From Candidatus Poribacteria bacterium (lineage in GTDB: Bacteria; Poribacteria; WGA-4E; WGA-3G): a stretch of DNA of 47,559 bases. Below the pieces are notes generated by a model. That model was not told the origin of the DNA. It made no database searches and was given only the letters and a program-made list of their open reading frames with translations. The stretch's first letter is position 1, and each line of letters begins with the position of its first letter. The position numbers and the translations under genes were made by a program. The DNA lies in contig JAJECK010000093.1 of the NCBI GenBank assembly GCA_022822085.1, forward strand, positions 1-47,559. Reading direction: 5' to 3'. This document shows positions 25,715 through 33,382 of this stretch, piece after piece.

Positions 25715-25975
25715 TTATTCATCAAAACGAGGGGGTTCTCGCATTGGCTCCCGTGGAGGTATCTCAAGGTCCACCCCTCCAATCTGTTTGAAAAGATTGT
25801 GGATATACGTTCCAAGTCCTTTCTCTGGGATTTCTTCTGCATGAGATGTAGGTAATATGTTGTTTGCGTCTTTCCCCTGAAAATCAGCAATATAATCAAC
25901 AACCTTTTTAAGTTCTTCAGTAGAGAGTTGTTCGATTAACATGGTCGCCTGTTTTTGTAAGTCTACTTTTCGCAT
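25715..25975 (-). CDS. Antitoxin of the second PIN module
   Basis: 86 residues from ATG 25975, which has AAGGAGG upstream; longer frames beginning further upstream add sequence unlike the paralogue. It is intact and closely similar to the antitoxin at 24908 at both ends (MRK.DLQ.QA at the start, EIPPREPMREPPRFD at the end) and diverges in the middle. Its partner toxin is frameshifted, so it may now serve as an anti-addiction protein against the intact neighbouring module or other relatives. Confidence 0.75.
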   Translation of the reverse strand: MRKVDLQKQATMLIEQLSTEELKKVVDYIADFQGKDANNILPTSHAEEIPEKGLGTYIHNLFKQIGGVDLEIPPREPMREPPRFDE

Positions 25976-26039
25976 TATGAGCCTCCTTATCTTTTTACGA
26001 ATAGCGGGACAACTTGTCTCTGCTGGGGTAGTCAACTGC

Positions 26040-26468
26040 CTATGCTTCGGGGTATCCCTCCGGTTTGGGCGGGGGCGGTTCGTTGAAAGGTTCATTATTT
26101 GCAGCCGCCTCATCTCGCCGCTTCTCCCATGCAAAATACTCACGGAATTGTGCTACGGTTTCTGTTCTTCCTTGCACCTTGCCTTCAGCAATCCCTTCAG
26201 CTCTTATTTTTTCCATGAGACTTGTAAATCTAATCATAATTTCACCTATAATCTCAAAGATGCCTACGATACCTAAAATCATAGGCATTATAACGGCAGA
26301 AACATGCCGTATTGTGGCAAGAACTGCCTCCATTGTTTCTTGTGTTTTTCCGCTCTCATATCGCCACACAATAACTGCATAGATAAGCGTTGCGACAAAT
26401 AACGTGAAAATCTCAACACTTATCCAATCCTGTCGCGTTGATAAAAACGGAGACCTCTGTTTCTTCAC
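26040..26468 (-). CDS. Membrane protein of unknown function
   Basis: 142 residues with two hydrophobic helices (about 19-36 and 58-77) and a charged C-terminal tail with EGIAEGKVQGRTE and the acidic, proline-rich end NNEPFNEPPPPKPEGYPEA. GTG 26468 is chosen as start, with AAAGGA nine bases upstream. The gene stands alone, with the antitoxin 64 bases downstream on the same strand. I recognise no family. The EG(x)EG(x)xG repeat suggests a helical tail. Confidence 0.6.
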   Translation of the reverse strand: MKKQRSPFLSTRQDWISVEIFTLFVATLIYAVIVWRYESGKTQETMEAVLATIRHVSAVIMPMILGIVGIFEIIGEIMIRFTSLMEKIRAEGIAEGKVQGRTETVAQFREYFAWEKRRDEAAANNEPFNEPPPPKPEGYPEA

Positions 26469-26520
26469 TCAAAAAAATCCTTTAACGATCTTTATAGTTA
26501 AATCCATAATTACCTTTACA

Positions 26521-26593
26521 TTAGCGAGGTTAGGAAGAAATCAACGGTATGAATGCCATTTAGGCATTCCCCGCCTCGCCAGCGGGCGATAGT
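26521..26593. repeat. Dispersed repeat, gcgaggttagg type
   Basis: It begins acattagcgaggttagg, as at 145-157, and ends cctcgccagcgggcgat, as in the element at 29506-29540 (cctcgccagcgg). A short palindrome, aatgccatttaggcatt, lies inside. It falls in the leader of the membrane protein gene, upstream of its Shine-Dalgarno. Confidence 0.55.
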
Positions 26594-26643
26594 GTGGGGA
26601 TTGTTGTTAATTGAAATGTGAACATATTTTCGGATTTTACTAT

Positions 26644-26671
26644 ATTATAAACTATTTCTACAAAAAATCAA
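26644..26671 (-). promoter_or_regulatory. Candidate promoter of the membrane protein gene
   Basis: Minus strand: TTGATT (26666-26671), 16 bases, TATAAT (26644-26649). It would give a long leader of about 170 bases that contains the repeat at 26521-26593. Confidence 0.45.
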
Positions 26672-26701
26672 GACAACCAACAGCTTTTCTCAATCCGTAG
26701 A

Positions 26702-27556
26702 TTATACAACATTCGGAGGTCGTCGTGGAGCATTCGGTTGAATAATTTTGCGTTGGTCAGGTGTCAATCGTCCTAATAACTCATTTGAATGCGGATAATC
26801 AAATCGTTCACGGACATACTTTGGTGAATAACGATAGACAATTGACCGACGATAACCGGGATTAGTCCGTTCTGCTGAACCGTGTGTAATGGCATCCGTG
26901 AACATCACGACATCGCCTGCTTTCAAATGCACTTCTTGTGCAGCAAATGCTGTACCTGCAGGTTTTCCGCTGATGCCATCGTAGACTATGCCTTTCCCAT
27001 CATGTTTCAAACGCGGGTGTATCTCAGCAGATTTATGGCTACCGGGAATTAGGACAGGTGCTCCATCTCCCGGACCAATATCGTTAATTGCCATGAGTAC
27101 ATTGATCTGTCCAACGAGCCATTCACCTGTATTTATTTGACGGAACGTCAGATAACTCAACGGCACATGTCCGCCGCAGTGAATATGGATGAAACCACCC
27201 GGACCCCGCACATTCAGAAAATTCTCGTGGATTGAGAGTCCATTTACTTCATGAACGTATTTCCGGATGTGATTTATCCACGCGGGATGGTCAATTAATT
27301 TTTCGAATGCATCTCCACCTTCGATGATATTCTGAAAATTGACACCGTTTTCAATATTATATGTGTGTGTCTCAATATTTCCAATCCACTTTGGAATACG
27401 TCTGTCGTCAGAGTCCGGCTCCCAAGGTTCTTCAACGAATTCCCAATGTGCATCAATCCATTCATTTATCTTATCAAGGTCCTCTTGGGAAATTGCATTT
27501 TCTAAAATGAGATAACCTTGTAAGTCAAACAGATAGTCAAGTTGTTCTTGATCCAT
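26702..27556 (-). CDS. Phytanoyl-CoA dioxygenase (PhyH) family protein
   Basis: 284 residues of the Fe(II)/2-oxoglutarate oxygenase PhyH family. The start (LDYLFDLQGYLILENAIS) is typical, the core has HIHCGGH (124-130) where the iron-binding His-x-Asp is expected, then NDIGPGDGAPVLIPGSHKS (158-176), LKAGDVVMFTDAITHGSAER with the distal His225, and YRRSIVYRYSP with the 2-oxoglutarate-binding Arg. The Asp of the facial triad is not evident. Members of this family in related bacteria hydroxylate small organic acids or secondary metabolites; the substrate here is unknown. AGGAG precedes ATG 27556. It lies 70 bases after the ThuA-like gene, probably in the same operon. Confidence 0.85.
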   Translation of the reverse strand: MDQEQLDYLFDLQGYLILENAISQEDLDKINEWIDAHWEFVEEPWEPDSDDRRIPKWIGNIETHTYNIENGVNFQNIIEGGDAFEKLIDHPAWINHIRKYVHEVNGLSIHENFLNVRGPGGFIHIHCGGHVPLSYLTFRQINTGEWLVGQINVLMAINDIGPGDGAPVLIPGSHKSAEIHPRLKHDGKGIVYDGISGKPAGTAFAAQEVHLKAGDVVMFTDAITHGSAERTNPGYRRSIVYRYSPKYVRERFDYPHSNELLGRLTPDQRKIIQPNAPRRPPNVV

Positions 27557-27626
27557 GTATCACTCCTGAGTATGTCCTTTGCAAATAGAGGGTGTGATCA
27601 CACATTCGTCAGAATGTATTCTATCT

Positions 27627-28430
27627 CTATAAATACGAATTTAATTCAGTATCTGAAGGTGTTGATGTAGAAATACCGTCGTCTGGAATATCTACTTTAG
27701 CAGTCCAAGCGATTGCGTTGAGGATAAACTTACGGATGCTATCATCTCCCCAATTTTTATGATGATGACCACCCGTAAAACCGAATCCGCGCCCCCCATC
27801 CGGACGTTCTACACACCACCCAAGATGTTGTGGTTCCCCATTTGCTACCGATGCGCGCACATGTGGATTACCGCTATGCGGCCCATCCGGTCTTGTCAGT
27901 GTTGATTCAGGTGCGATTGCACTCAAGACAGGGGTTACACCTTCCATGTTCTCACGGAAACGCATGTGATAATACCATTCATCATCCAATGTAAACGGCT
28001 TCAAACCATTTGTAACAGGGTGTTCTGGAAAAGATGTGAATTCTGCTGTCCAGTGTGGATTTACTGACAGATGTGTTTCAAAATAACCACCGATCCAATC
28101 CAAGAAGCAATTCCCCGGTTCACCCTTTGGTACTTCAACAGCATAGTGGAGCATGGCAAGTCCCATGCCTTGAGCGGTTAATTCAGATATCTGCTCAAGA
28201 TGCGGAATGCATAGATGTCCACCACCACCATCCGAGTAAACAATTATCGCGTCTGCCCTGTCAAAAATCGATGGATCTGAGGGCCATCCTTGATGCACAA
28301 CTGCTTCCATACCTTCAATTGCTTCGTTCATCTTGTCTGCTAAAAATGCGCATCCACCCGGATGTTCATGCGAACCACTTCCATGACTTGCCCCGCCTGC
28401 AACGAACACTATTCTTGTTTTTGTAGACAT
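27627..28430 (-). CDS. ThuA-like (trehalose utilisation) class I glutamine-amidotransferase-fold protein
   Basis: 267 residues with the ThuA-like flavodoxin-type fold: IVFVAGGASHGSGSHEH at the start, DRADAIIVYSDGGGGH (near 60), GLAMLHYAVEVPKG (near 90), the strand DEWYYHMRF and RGFGFTGGHHHKNW near 225. ThuA proteins take part in disaccharide (ketotrehalose) use in rhizobia, and many paralogues in environmental bacteria occur beside sugar oxidoreductases. The paired gene here is a PhyH oxygenase instead. AAGGAGAG precedes ATG 28430, and a consensus promoter lies upstream. Confidence 0.85.
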   Translation of the reverse strand: MSTKTRIVFVAGGASHGSGSHEHPGGCAFLADKMNEAIEGMEAVVHQGWPSDPSIFDRADAIIVYSDGGGGHLCIPHLEQISELTAQGMGLAMLHYAVEVPKGEPGNCFLDWIGGYFETHLSVNPHWTAEFTSFPEHPVTNGLKPFTLDDEWYYHMRFRENMEGVTPVLSAIAPESTLTRPDGPHSGNPHVRASVANGEPQHLGWCVERPDGGRGFGFTGGHHHKNWGDDSIRKFILNAIAWTAKVDIPDDGISTSTPSDTELNSYL

Positions 28431-28486
28431 ATACTCTCCTTGTGTCTGATTGAGTGTAATTCAATTATTGACCTTATGATTTCTTA

Positions 28487-28515
28487 ATTTTACATGTAAT
28501 GAATGTCTTTGTCAA
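28487..28515 (-). promoter_or_regulatory. Consensus promoter of the ThuA-PhyH operon
   Basis: Minus strand: perfect -35 TTGACA (28510-28515), exactly 17 bases, TAAAAT (28487-28492). The leader to ATG 28430 is about 50 bases. Confidence 0.75.
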
Positions 28516-28643
28516 TCAATAATATAATACTTGAACATAGACCTTGAAAATGAATCTGGGTGTGTAAACTTAAAAGAACAAACTACGTTTATATTTCTAT
28601 ATGTTAAGAATCAAAATCAACTATTTTTGTGGGAGAATCTAAG

Positions 28644-29120
28644 ATGAAGTCTTACTATAGGACATTTACTGCGATACTACTGGTTTCATTTGTCTTTGTT
28701 ATGATGGGGTGTGAAGAAACGACATCCGGTGGCAGCGGGGTTATTGATGTTGGGAGAGGTGAACCGAAAATTATAGACTCTGTTATGGCTGTCGCCGTTA
28801 GAAATGATAGACCGCAAGATATCACTGATTCATTTGATTCAGAATTAGATGAAAAGGTGTTCCTATGGATTTTATGGGGTAATATTAATAAAACACACCA
28901 AGTTGAAGTATCATGGATCTCCCCTGATAAGGATTTGGACGATCCATATCATGTAGAAAAAAGGACTTTCTCCTCAACAACAGGAGACAAGATTACATGG
29001 TTTTTTATTGATGCCCCGACAGGTGGGTTGAGTGGTGAAAGGTTTGCTTCTGGTTATTGGATTGTTGAGGTGGCTCTTGATGGTGTTTTTGAACGGAGTC
29101 ATCTTTTTTATATGGAATAG
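28644..29120 (+). CDS. Small lipoprotein of unknown function
   Basis: 158 residues from ATG 28644, chosen over GTG 28629 because GGGAGA at 28631-28636 lies at the right distance. A type II signal peptide with lipobox VMMGC puts the lipid-carrying Cys near residue 23. The mature part has a Gly/Ser linker, then a compact, probably beta-rich domain with the strands VFLWILWGN, HQVEVSWISPD, KITWFFIDAP and GYWIVEVALDG. It looks like a small beta-sandwich at the outer membrane. No family recognised. Confidence 0.7.
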   Translation: MKSYYRTFTAILLVSFVFVMMGCEETTSGGSGVIDVGRGEPKIIDSVMAVAVRNDRPQDITDSFDSELDEKVFLWILWGNINKTHQVEVSWISPDKDLDDPYHVEKRTFSSTTGDKITWFFIDAPTGGLSGERFASGYWIVEVALDGVFERSHLFYME

Positions 29121-29230
29121 GGAAAACAGTGTAATGAAGTTTAGATCGGTTATACGTTTAAACAACGATTTTTTTTGAAAAACTTATTATAATTGATGCC
29201 TACAGTTTTAAAGAAAAAAGTGTACTGCCA

Positions 29231-29475
29231 TTATAGTAAACTCCAAAAATATATGCACACTTTTGGGCCTTGGAACTTAAACTGCCTTATAGGACTGTGC
29301 TGTAGCATAAACTTCCCAGTTTGTGCAGTCCCGTACGCCAACTAAAATTTGCACAATAATTGTGTGCAGGTAATTATGGTTTCCACTATAATACGTTATA
29401 GTAAAATCAAAAAATATATGCACACTTTTAGTACGTTAAACCTAAACCGTCGGACTGTGCTGTAGCACAAACTTC
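29231..29475 (+). repeat. Two ~80-bp direct repeats
   Basis: Copy A (29231-29315) and copy B (29396-29475) share ttatagtaaa, then aaaaatatatgcacactttt at their start and ggactgtgctgtagca then aaacttc at their end, with a more variable middle. An 18-base palindrome, actataatacgttatagt (29385-29402), straddles the start of copy B. No ORF is present. This looks like tandem duplication within a repeat family. Confidence 0.75.
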
Positions 29476-29602
29476 ATGAAGATTAAGAAAATAAATCGGT
29501 AATTTGGCGAGGTTAGGAAACCTCGCCAGCGGAGGAGCGAAACTTGCCTCATACATATAAAAATTTACCGAATTAATAAATTAATCTTCATCCAGTTTGT
29601 GC
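29466..29602. repeat. Nested inverted-repeat element with gcgaggtt core
   Basis: The outer arms (29466-29487 and 29581-29602) match at 20 of 22 positions. Inside them, imperfect arms (aatcggtaattt and aaatttaccgaatt) flank a further palindrome at 29506-29527, ggcgaggttaggaaacctcg then cc. It is built like the element at 5333-5637: different palindromes nested inside one another. A 24-base piece of the right arm recurs inverted at 47377-47400. Confidence 0.8.
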
Positions 29603-29680
29603 GATATTTCAAGACCTGCTTTAATAACTCTTCATGGGATAAACATTTATAGAAATGGTATAACATTAAGGATGTATAAC

Positions 29681-30439
29681 ATGGTACGCGACATCATAAC
29701 CAACAAATGGTTACTTGGCGGTATACTGCTGTTAATTATCATTGCCTGTGGGTGTTATTTTTGGTACCAACACACCTTGGCACCGTATAGAGAACAAACC
29801 GCAAAAACTGAAGAAGTTGCTCGTAAATGGAAACTCATCCAGAAAGCAAATAACAAAAGTGAATCGGAACAGACAACCGATTTAACCTCTGTGGATAACA
29901 CAGAGTCAACTGGAAAGAAACCGAGTTCAATTGAACATCTACAGATCGGTGACATCGTGGATGGGAAACTATATTTAGGTACGGACCCTTCGCCAGAACT
30001 GCTCGCTTCCTACGGTATTCACCCTCCATCTCAAGATGAGCTCATCTCTCCCTACGGGTTCGGTCCTTATCCAGAATTACCGGAAAACTATGGACCGATT
30101 ACTTGGCCACGTAAGAGTGCTGATTCAGAATTGATGATGCGTGTTAAGATCAAACTTGTAAAACAAGGGGTACCTGTCAGAGGTGCTATTATGGAAAACG
30201 GTTTGGTATACCCTATCATCAAAGGTGTCCGCTATGTAATCTGGGGTGAGTCCGATGGTAGACGATATTTGCGAAGGTCACTGGGACATCCCGAAGATGG
30301 TGCTTACATGAGAGCGATAAAAAAAGAAAAAAAAGCGCGCCGTGAAAGTATAACTGCAGCCGATTTTCCCGGTATTAAACTGGTTCCTTTTGAGGAGGCA
30401 GGTATAGATCCCTATACCTTTCTTGATTTACCTAAATAA
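29681..30439 (+). CDS. Membrane-anchored protein of unknown function
   Basis: 252 residues from ATG 29681, with AAGGA at 29668-29672; the ATG nine bases earlier is too close to that signal and the frame open further upstream is not coding-like. One N-terminal helix (about 11-32, LLGGILLLIIIACGCYFWY) anchors the protein, which then has a Ser/Thr/Glu-rich linker and a Pro/Tyr-rich region (SPYGFGPYPELPENYGPITW). A compact C-terminal part has LVKQGVPVRGAIMENGLVYP. The rest is probably periplasmic. Similar single-anchor proteins recur at 31387. Function unknown. Confidence 0.65.
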   Translation: MVRDIITNKWLLGGILLLIIIACGCYFWYQHTLAPYREQTAKTEEVARKWKLIQKANNKSESEQTTDLTSVDNTESTGKKPSSIEHLQIGDIVDGKLYLGTDPSPELLASYGIHPPSQDELISPYGFGPYPELPENYGPITWPRKSADSELMMRVKIKLVKQGVPVRGAIMENGLVYPIIKGVRYVIWGESDGRRYLRRSLGHPEDGAYMRAIKKEKKARRESITAADFPGIKLVPFEEAGIDPYTFLDLPK

Positions 30440-30453
30440 CCCAAGTTGCTACC

Positions 30454-30611
30454 TATAACGTGAGTTTGATAATAAAATCCAATAACCACTGTCCGTTGGA
30501 TTGAGGGACGAAATCCAACATGTAACCTTCTATAAGTCTCCGTCCGTTGGGTTTCGTGCCTCAACCCAACGGACGGAGACTTATGTGTTGATTTATCAAA
30601 CTCACGTTATA
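30454..30611. repeat. Miniature inverted-repeat element, 158 bp
   Basis: The terminal arms, tataacgtgagtttgataa (30454-30472) and its complement (30593-30611), are a near-perfect 19 bp. Internally, a hairpin of agtctccgtccgttgggtt and its complement lies at about 30533-30584, with another ccgttggatt motif between. No ORF. It sits just after a stop codon and could act as a terminator as RNA. Confidence 0.8.
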
Positions 30612-31025
30612 AATAAACATTTATAAATAAACATTTAAATTACCCTTAAATTGACGCTATTAGGCATCCAAATGAGCTGAACATACTGTAACTTTATTTG
30701 CAATATCACGTAATGTAACATATCATTTTAAGATATAAATACTTATTTGATTTTATATTTATTATTAATTTAAATGACATTTGTGTGTTTATTATTAATA
30801 TTTCGGAAGTGTACTCTCTACTACATGAGAATTTATGAATGAATTACCGATATATAAGTCCCACCATACAAAATAATTCTGTGCAGTTATTTGCTACTTT
30901 ATTGAAAGCAGAGGATTCCCAATACTCTGCATATATATATATCAACTTCAGTTATTCACTATATTAATAACTTTTCATTTTTACAATATTATATCACAGG
31001 ATTTAGCAACTGTGGTAAATCCGTT
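30612..31025. other. AT-rich intergenic region, possible small-RNA gene
   Basis: No protein gene is visible. It contains the fragment cttaaattgacgctattagg, shared in part with the palindrome at 5333 (ttaaattgacgctta). A promoter-like TTGCAA (30698-30703)-17-TATCAT (30721-30726) and an orphan terminator at 31026 suggest a transcript of about 320 bases. A 6-bp hairpin (ggattt/aaatcc, 30999-31022) precedes the terminator. Speculative. Confidence 0.3.
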
Positions 31026-31050
31026 CCCGCACGTTGTGTAGCGGGTTTTT
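31026..31050 (+). terminator. Orphan rho-independent terminator
   Basis: CCCGC (31026-31030) pairs with GCGGG (31041-31045), followed by TTTTT (31046-31050). The nearest upstream coding gene ends 587 bases earlier and has other repeats after it, so this terminator may serve a small RNA. Confidence 0.55.
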
Positions 31051-31146
31051 GCTGTTGCATTGGAACCTGTTTCAATGCTTGTCATCTTTGTTGTGCTCGG
31101 ACAGTTTACAACAACACGATATAACAATACAATCCGTTCATTTTAC

Positions 31147-31174
31147 TTGACAGTTATTGAAAGGAGATTATAAT
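31147..31174 (+). promoter_or_regulatory. Consensus promoter overlapping a start codon
   Basis: TTGACA (31147-31152), 16 bases, TATAAT (31169-31174). The Shine-Dalgarno AAAGGAG (31160-31166) and the TTG at 31174 lie inside this promoter. If it is used, its RNA starts near 31181 and would serve the gene at 31387, not the small ORF that begins at 31174. Confidence 0.5.
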
Positions 31175-31362
31175 TGAAGGTAGGTATCATTACCACACTT
31201 ATTGTTTTTATTAGTAGTGGGATACTGTTTGGAACAATCAATTTGATTGATTCAGCACAGATAGCAGTTCCTACCTGTATAGATCGGACAAAACCAGACT
31301 GTATCGAGGGTATGCCGAAGCCGATTTGCTCACTCAGCAACAACGCGTCCCTTGTTCGTTAG
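31174..31362 (+). CDS. Small secreted Cys-containing protein (62 residues)
   Basis: TTG at 31174 with AAAGGAG eight bases upstream. The first 27 residues form a signal peptide (IITTLIVFISSGILFG, cleavage near DSA), leaving a mature peptide of about 34 residues with three Cys (CIDRTKPDC, ICS). It ends 24 bases before the next gene on the same strand. The Shine-Dalgarno and signal peptide argue for a real gene; the overlapping promoter argues against. No homologue recognised. Confidence 0.5.
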   Translation: MKVGIITTLIVFISSGILFGTINLIDSAQIAVPTCIDRTKPDCIEGMPKPICSLSNNASLVR

Positions 31363-31386
31363 ACGCACACATAAGGAGAACCTACA

Positions 31387-32127
31387 ATGAAAAAAAGATT
31401 GTTATGGGGACTCGGTGTCCTCCTAGTATTGCTTATCGGTGTTTCCGTAGTCTTGCTAACGCGGACTACAGATACCGAACCGATTAATATTTACAAAGAC
31501 ATTGATCCATCAAAACCTGGTCATCAATCCGGTAAGAAATTGGCAGAGTCAGATAAATTTATTGAGTGGTGGGAAGATGGTAAAGTTAAACTTGTGCCTG
31601 ATGATAGCCAACAGGTAGAAGGCAACATGTCCAATGGACAGGAAACCGACAAATTCCCTGATTTCAATTCGCTTACACCAGAACAACGGCAGCATATCTA
31701 TAACCAATTTTATATTCAATGCGGGGTGCCACCGCCTCCGCCTGGGTATAAATATCGTTGGAAGGATAGATGGGTACCGCTATTAGATGAAAACGGCAAT
31801 CCCGTTTTACAGAAGATAGGTGATCCGATTGTTGAAGTCCAAATGGGCATTGGGTTTGCACCGACCCTTGATGAATTTGAAAAGTATAACGAACTTGATG
31901 AAGCTTGGGGATTGGCAGAAGCACGCGGCGATGCCGCTGAAGCCAAAAGATTGAAGGCAGAAATGGATGCCCTTGAAGCGTCTGCTCAGCGGATGATGCC
32001 TATTGGTGTAGTGTCGGGTTCAATCGGTGCAGAAGCCAAATCAAAAGCGCGTAGTTTTAGGAAAGAAGCATACAATGCTGCACTTCGTGAACACGGATTA
32101 GGACACTTAATATCCCCTTGGGATTAG
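31387..32127 (+). CDS. Membrane-anchored protein of unknown function
   Basis: 246 residues. An N-terminal helix (about 4-24, LLWGLGVLLVLLIGVSVVLL) anchors the protein. The exported part has GKKLAESDKF-IEWWEDGKVK, a helical segment, a PPPPPGYKYRW motif, strands DRWVPLLDENGNPVLQ, and a C-terminal alanine-rich coiled-coil-like helix (AEAKRLKAEMDALEASAQR). Its shape is like the protein at 29681. AAGGAG precedes the ATG, and it is 10 bases upstream of the FN3 gene, so they are co-transcribed. Confidence 0.68.
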   Translation: MKKRLLWGLGVLLVLLIGVSVVLLTRTTDTEPINIYKDIDPSKPGHQSGKKLAESDKFIEWWEDGKVKLVPDDSQQVEGNMSNGQETDKFPDFNSLTPEQRQHIYNQFYIQCGVPPPPPGYKYRWKDRWVPLLDENGNPVLQKIGDPIVEVQMGIGFAPTLDEFEKYNELDEAWGLAEARGDAAEAKRLKAEMDALEASAQRMMPIGVVSGSIGAEAKSKARSFRKEAYNAALREHGLGHLISPWD

Positions 32128-32137
32128 GAGGTTTATA

Positions 32138-33181
32138 ATGTTAGTTTTGAAACGAATTGGACTCTTGATTCTTGTTTTCGGTCTACTCATTACGATTACT
32201 ACAGGTTTAAGATCACACAATGGTACACATGATGATGATGGTACACATACGGCTGAAGACCCCTATTTAGAATTTACAAGTGGAGCCGATATTTCATGCG
32301 ATATAGATGGTAAACGTTTTACCGATACCAAGACATGGGATGCAAATGGTAATTTAATAGTGAGTTTTTGGCATGAAAAACCACGTGATCCCATAATAAA
32401 AATAGAAGCCGAAGCACACGGTTATGGCTGGGCACATATCACGCTTTATGGCAATATTGATGGGAAACCTTTTGACATTGATGGAAACTCGAATGACTCT
32501 GTTCATAATTCGAAAACACAGAAACTTGGCGACTGGATCGTTTGGTTTCCAGCTGATTTTTCTTCACCTGATCAGGAGATTAGTTGGGAATATGACGGGA
32601 AGTTTAACAAGTCTCCGAAGGAATATAAATGGGACGCGAACGGCACTATCAAGTTAGTCCCTGTATATTGGAAATGGACTTCTGCTCTGATTGCGATACC
32701 GACCGGTTCGTGGGAAGAAGCGTCAGAGAATTTCCATCGACAAACAGATGCGGATGAATCTGGCAGTTGGACGGTAGATCGGAATTGGAAAACACAAGGG
32801 AGTGGTAGCAAGAAAATCCCCGATAATGATGAAGATGATGAAGATAACTCTGAAGAACAAGGGAATGGGTCTCCGACTGTTCCTGATCGTCCTGGCAGTT
32901 TTGAGTTGACTCCATATAAGTATGCGATTAAGTTGAGATGGACAGATTCTGCATCAGATGGGGGGTCACCGATTACAGATTACCAGTATCAGAAGCAATC
33001 CAGCAGATCGAATCGTAGAAACTGGAGTAGTTGGTCAGACTGGACATCTGCGGGGACTGGTAACTCTACGTGGCTCACAGGTTTATCTAAAGGCGTAGAT
33101 TATGCGGTTCGTATGCGTGCTGTGAATGACATAGGTCCCAGCACAGTGACGGGCATTCAGATTGTGAAAACAAAGAAATAA
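32138..33181 (+). CDS. Secreted protein with C-terminal fibronectin type III domain
   Basis: 347 residues. A signal peptide (residues 1-24) precedes an unrecognised beta-rich region (about 40-225) with two related segments marked by DIDGKRFTDTKTWDANG and KEYKWDANGTIK, which may be an internal duplication. An acidic linker (DNDEDDEDNSEE, near 235) joins to a typical FN3 domain (about 248-345: PDRPGSFELTPYKYAIKLRW, ITDYQYQ, YAVRMRAVNDIG). Exported, probably extracellular binding. AGGAGG precedes ATG 32138, 10 bases after the previous stop. Confidence 0.8.
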   Translation: MLVLKRIGLLILVFGLLITITTGLRSHNGTHDDDGTHTAEDPYLEFTSGADISCDIDGKRFTDTKTWDANGNLIVSFWHEKPRDPIIKIEAEAHGYGWAHITLYGNIDGKPFDIDGNSNDSVHNSKTQKLGDWIVWFPADFSSPDQEISWEYDGKFNKSPKEYKWDANGTIKLVPVYWKWTSALIAIPTGSWEEASENFHRQTDADESGSWTVDRNWKTQGSGSKKIPDNDEDDEDNSEEQGNGSPTVPDRPGSFELTPYKYAIKLRWTDSASDGGSPITDYQYQKQSSRSNRRNWSSWSDWTSAGTGNSTWLTGLSKGVDYAVRMRAVNDIGPSTVTGIQIVKTKK

Positions 33182-33204
33182 TCTTAATCTACACAACACT
33201 CTTA

Positions 33205-33247
33205 CAGGCAGATATCTATCTCAGATATCTGCCTGTTTTGTTTTCTT
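33205..33247 (+). terminator. Strong rho-independent terminator
   Basis: A perfect 13-bp stem, CAGGCAGATATCT (33205-33217) with AGATATCTGCCTG (33223-33235), has a 5-base loop and is followed by TTTTGTTTTCTT. It lies 24 bases after the FN3 gene and ends the 31387-33181 unit. Confidence 0.95.
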
Positions 33248-33382
33248 AGGCTCCAATTGTCCAATATCAACATACCAAATTGAAAAAATCTCTCTTATGA
33301 AATCATTTTTTTTGATATTTAACTATCCTTTCCCCAAGTCAAGACTCTATTATATCAAATACCATAATTAAGGAGAATTGAA

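Noticed and set aside
25976-26143. N-terminal extension of the second antitoxin (56 residues)
   Set aside because: The extension does not match the paralogue, and AAGGAGG sits before the inner ATG at 25975.
27592-27603. Perfect palindrome gtgtgatcacac as a CRP/FNR-type operator
   Set aside because: CRP sites need six bases between TGTGA and TCACA; here there is none, and it lies between co-directional genes without a promoter.
29155-29176. Hairpin plus T-tract after the lipoprotein gene as a terminator
   Set aside because: The stem is only 4 bp (CGTT/AACG), too weak to call despite the following T-run.
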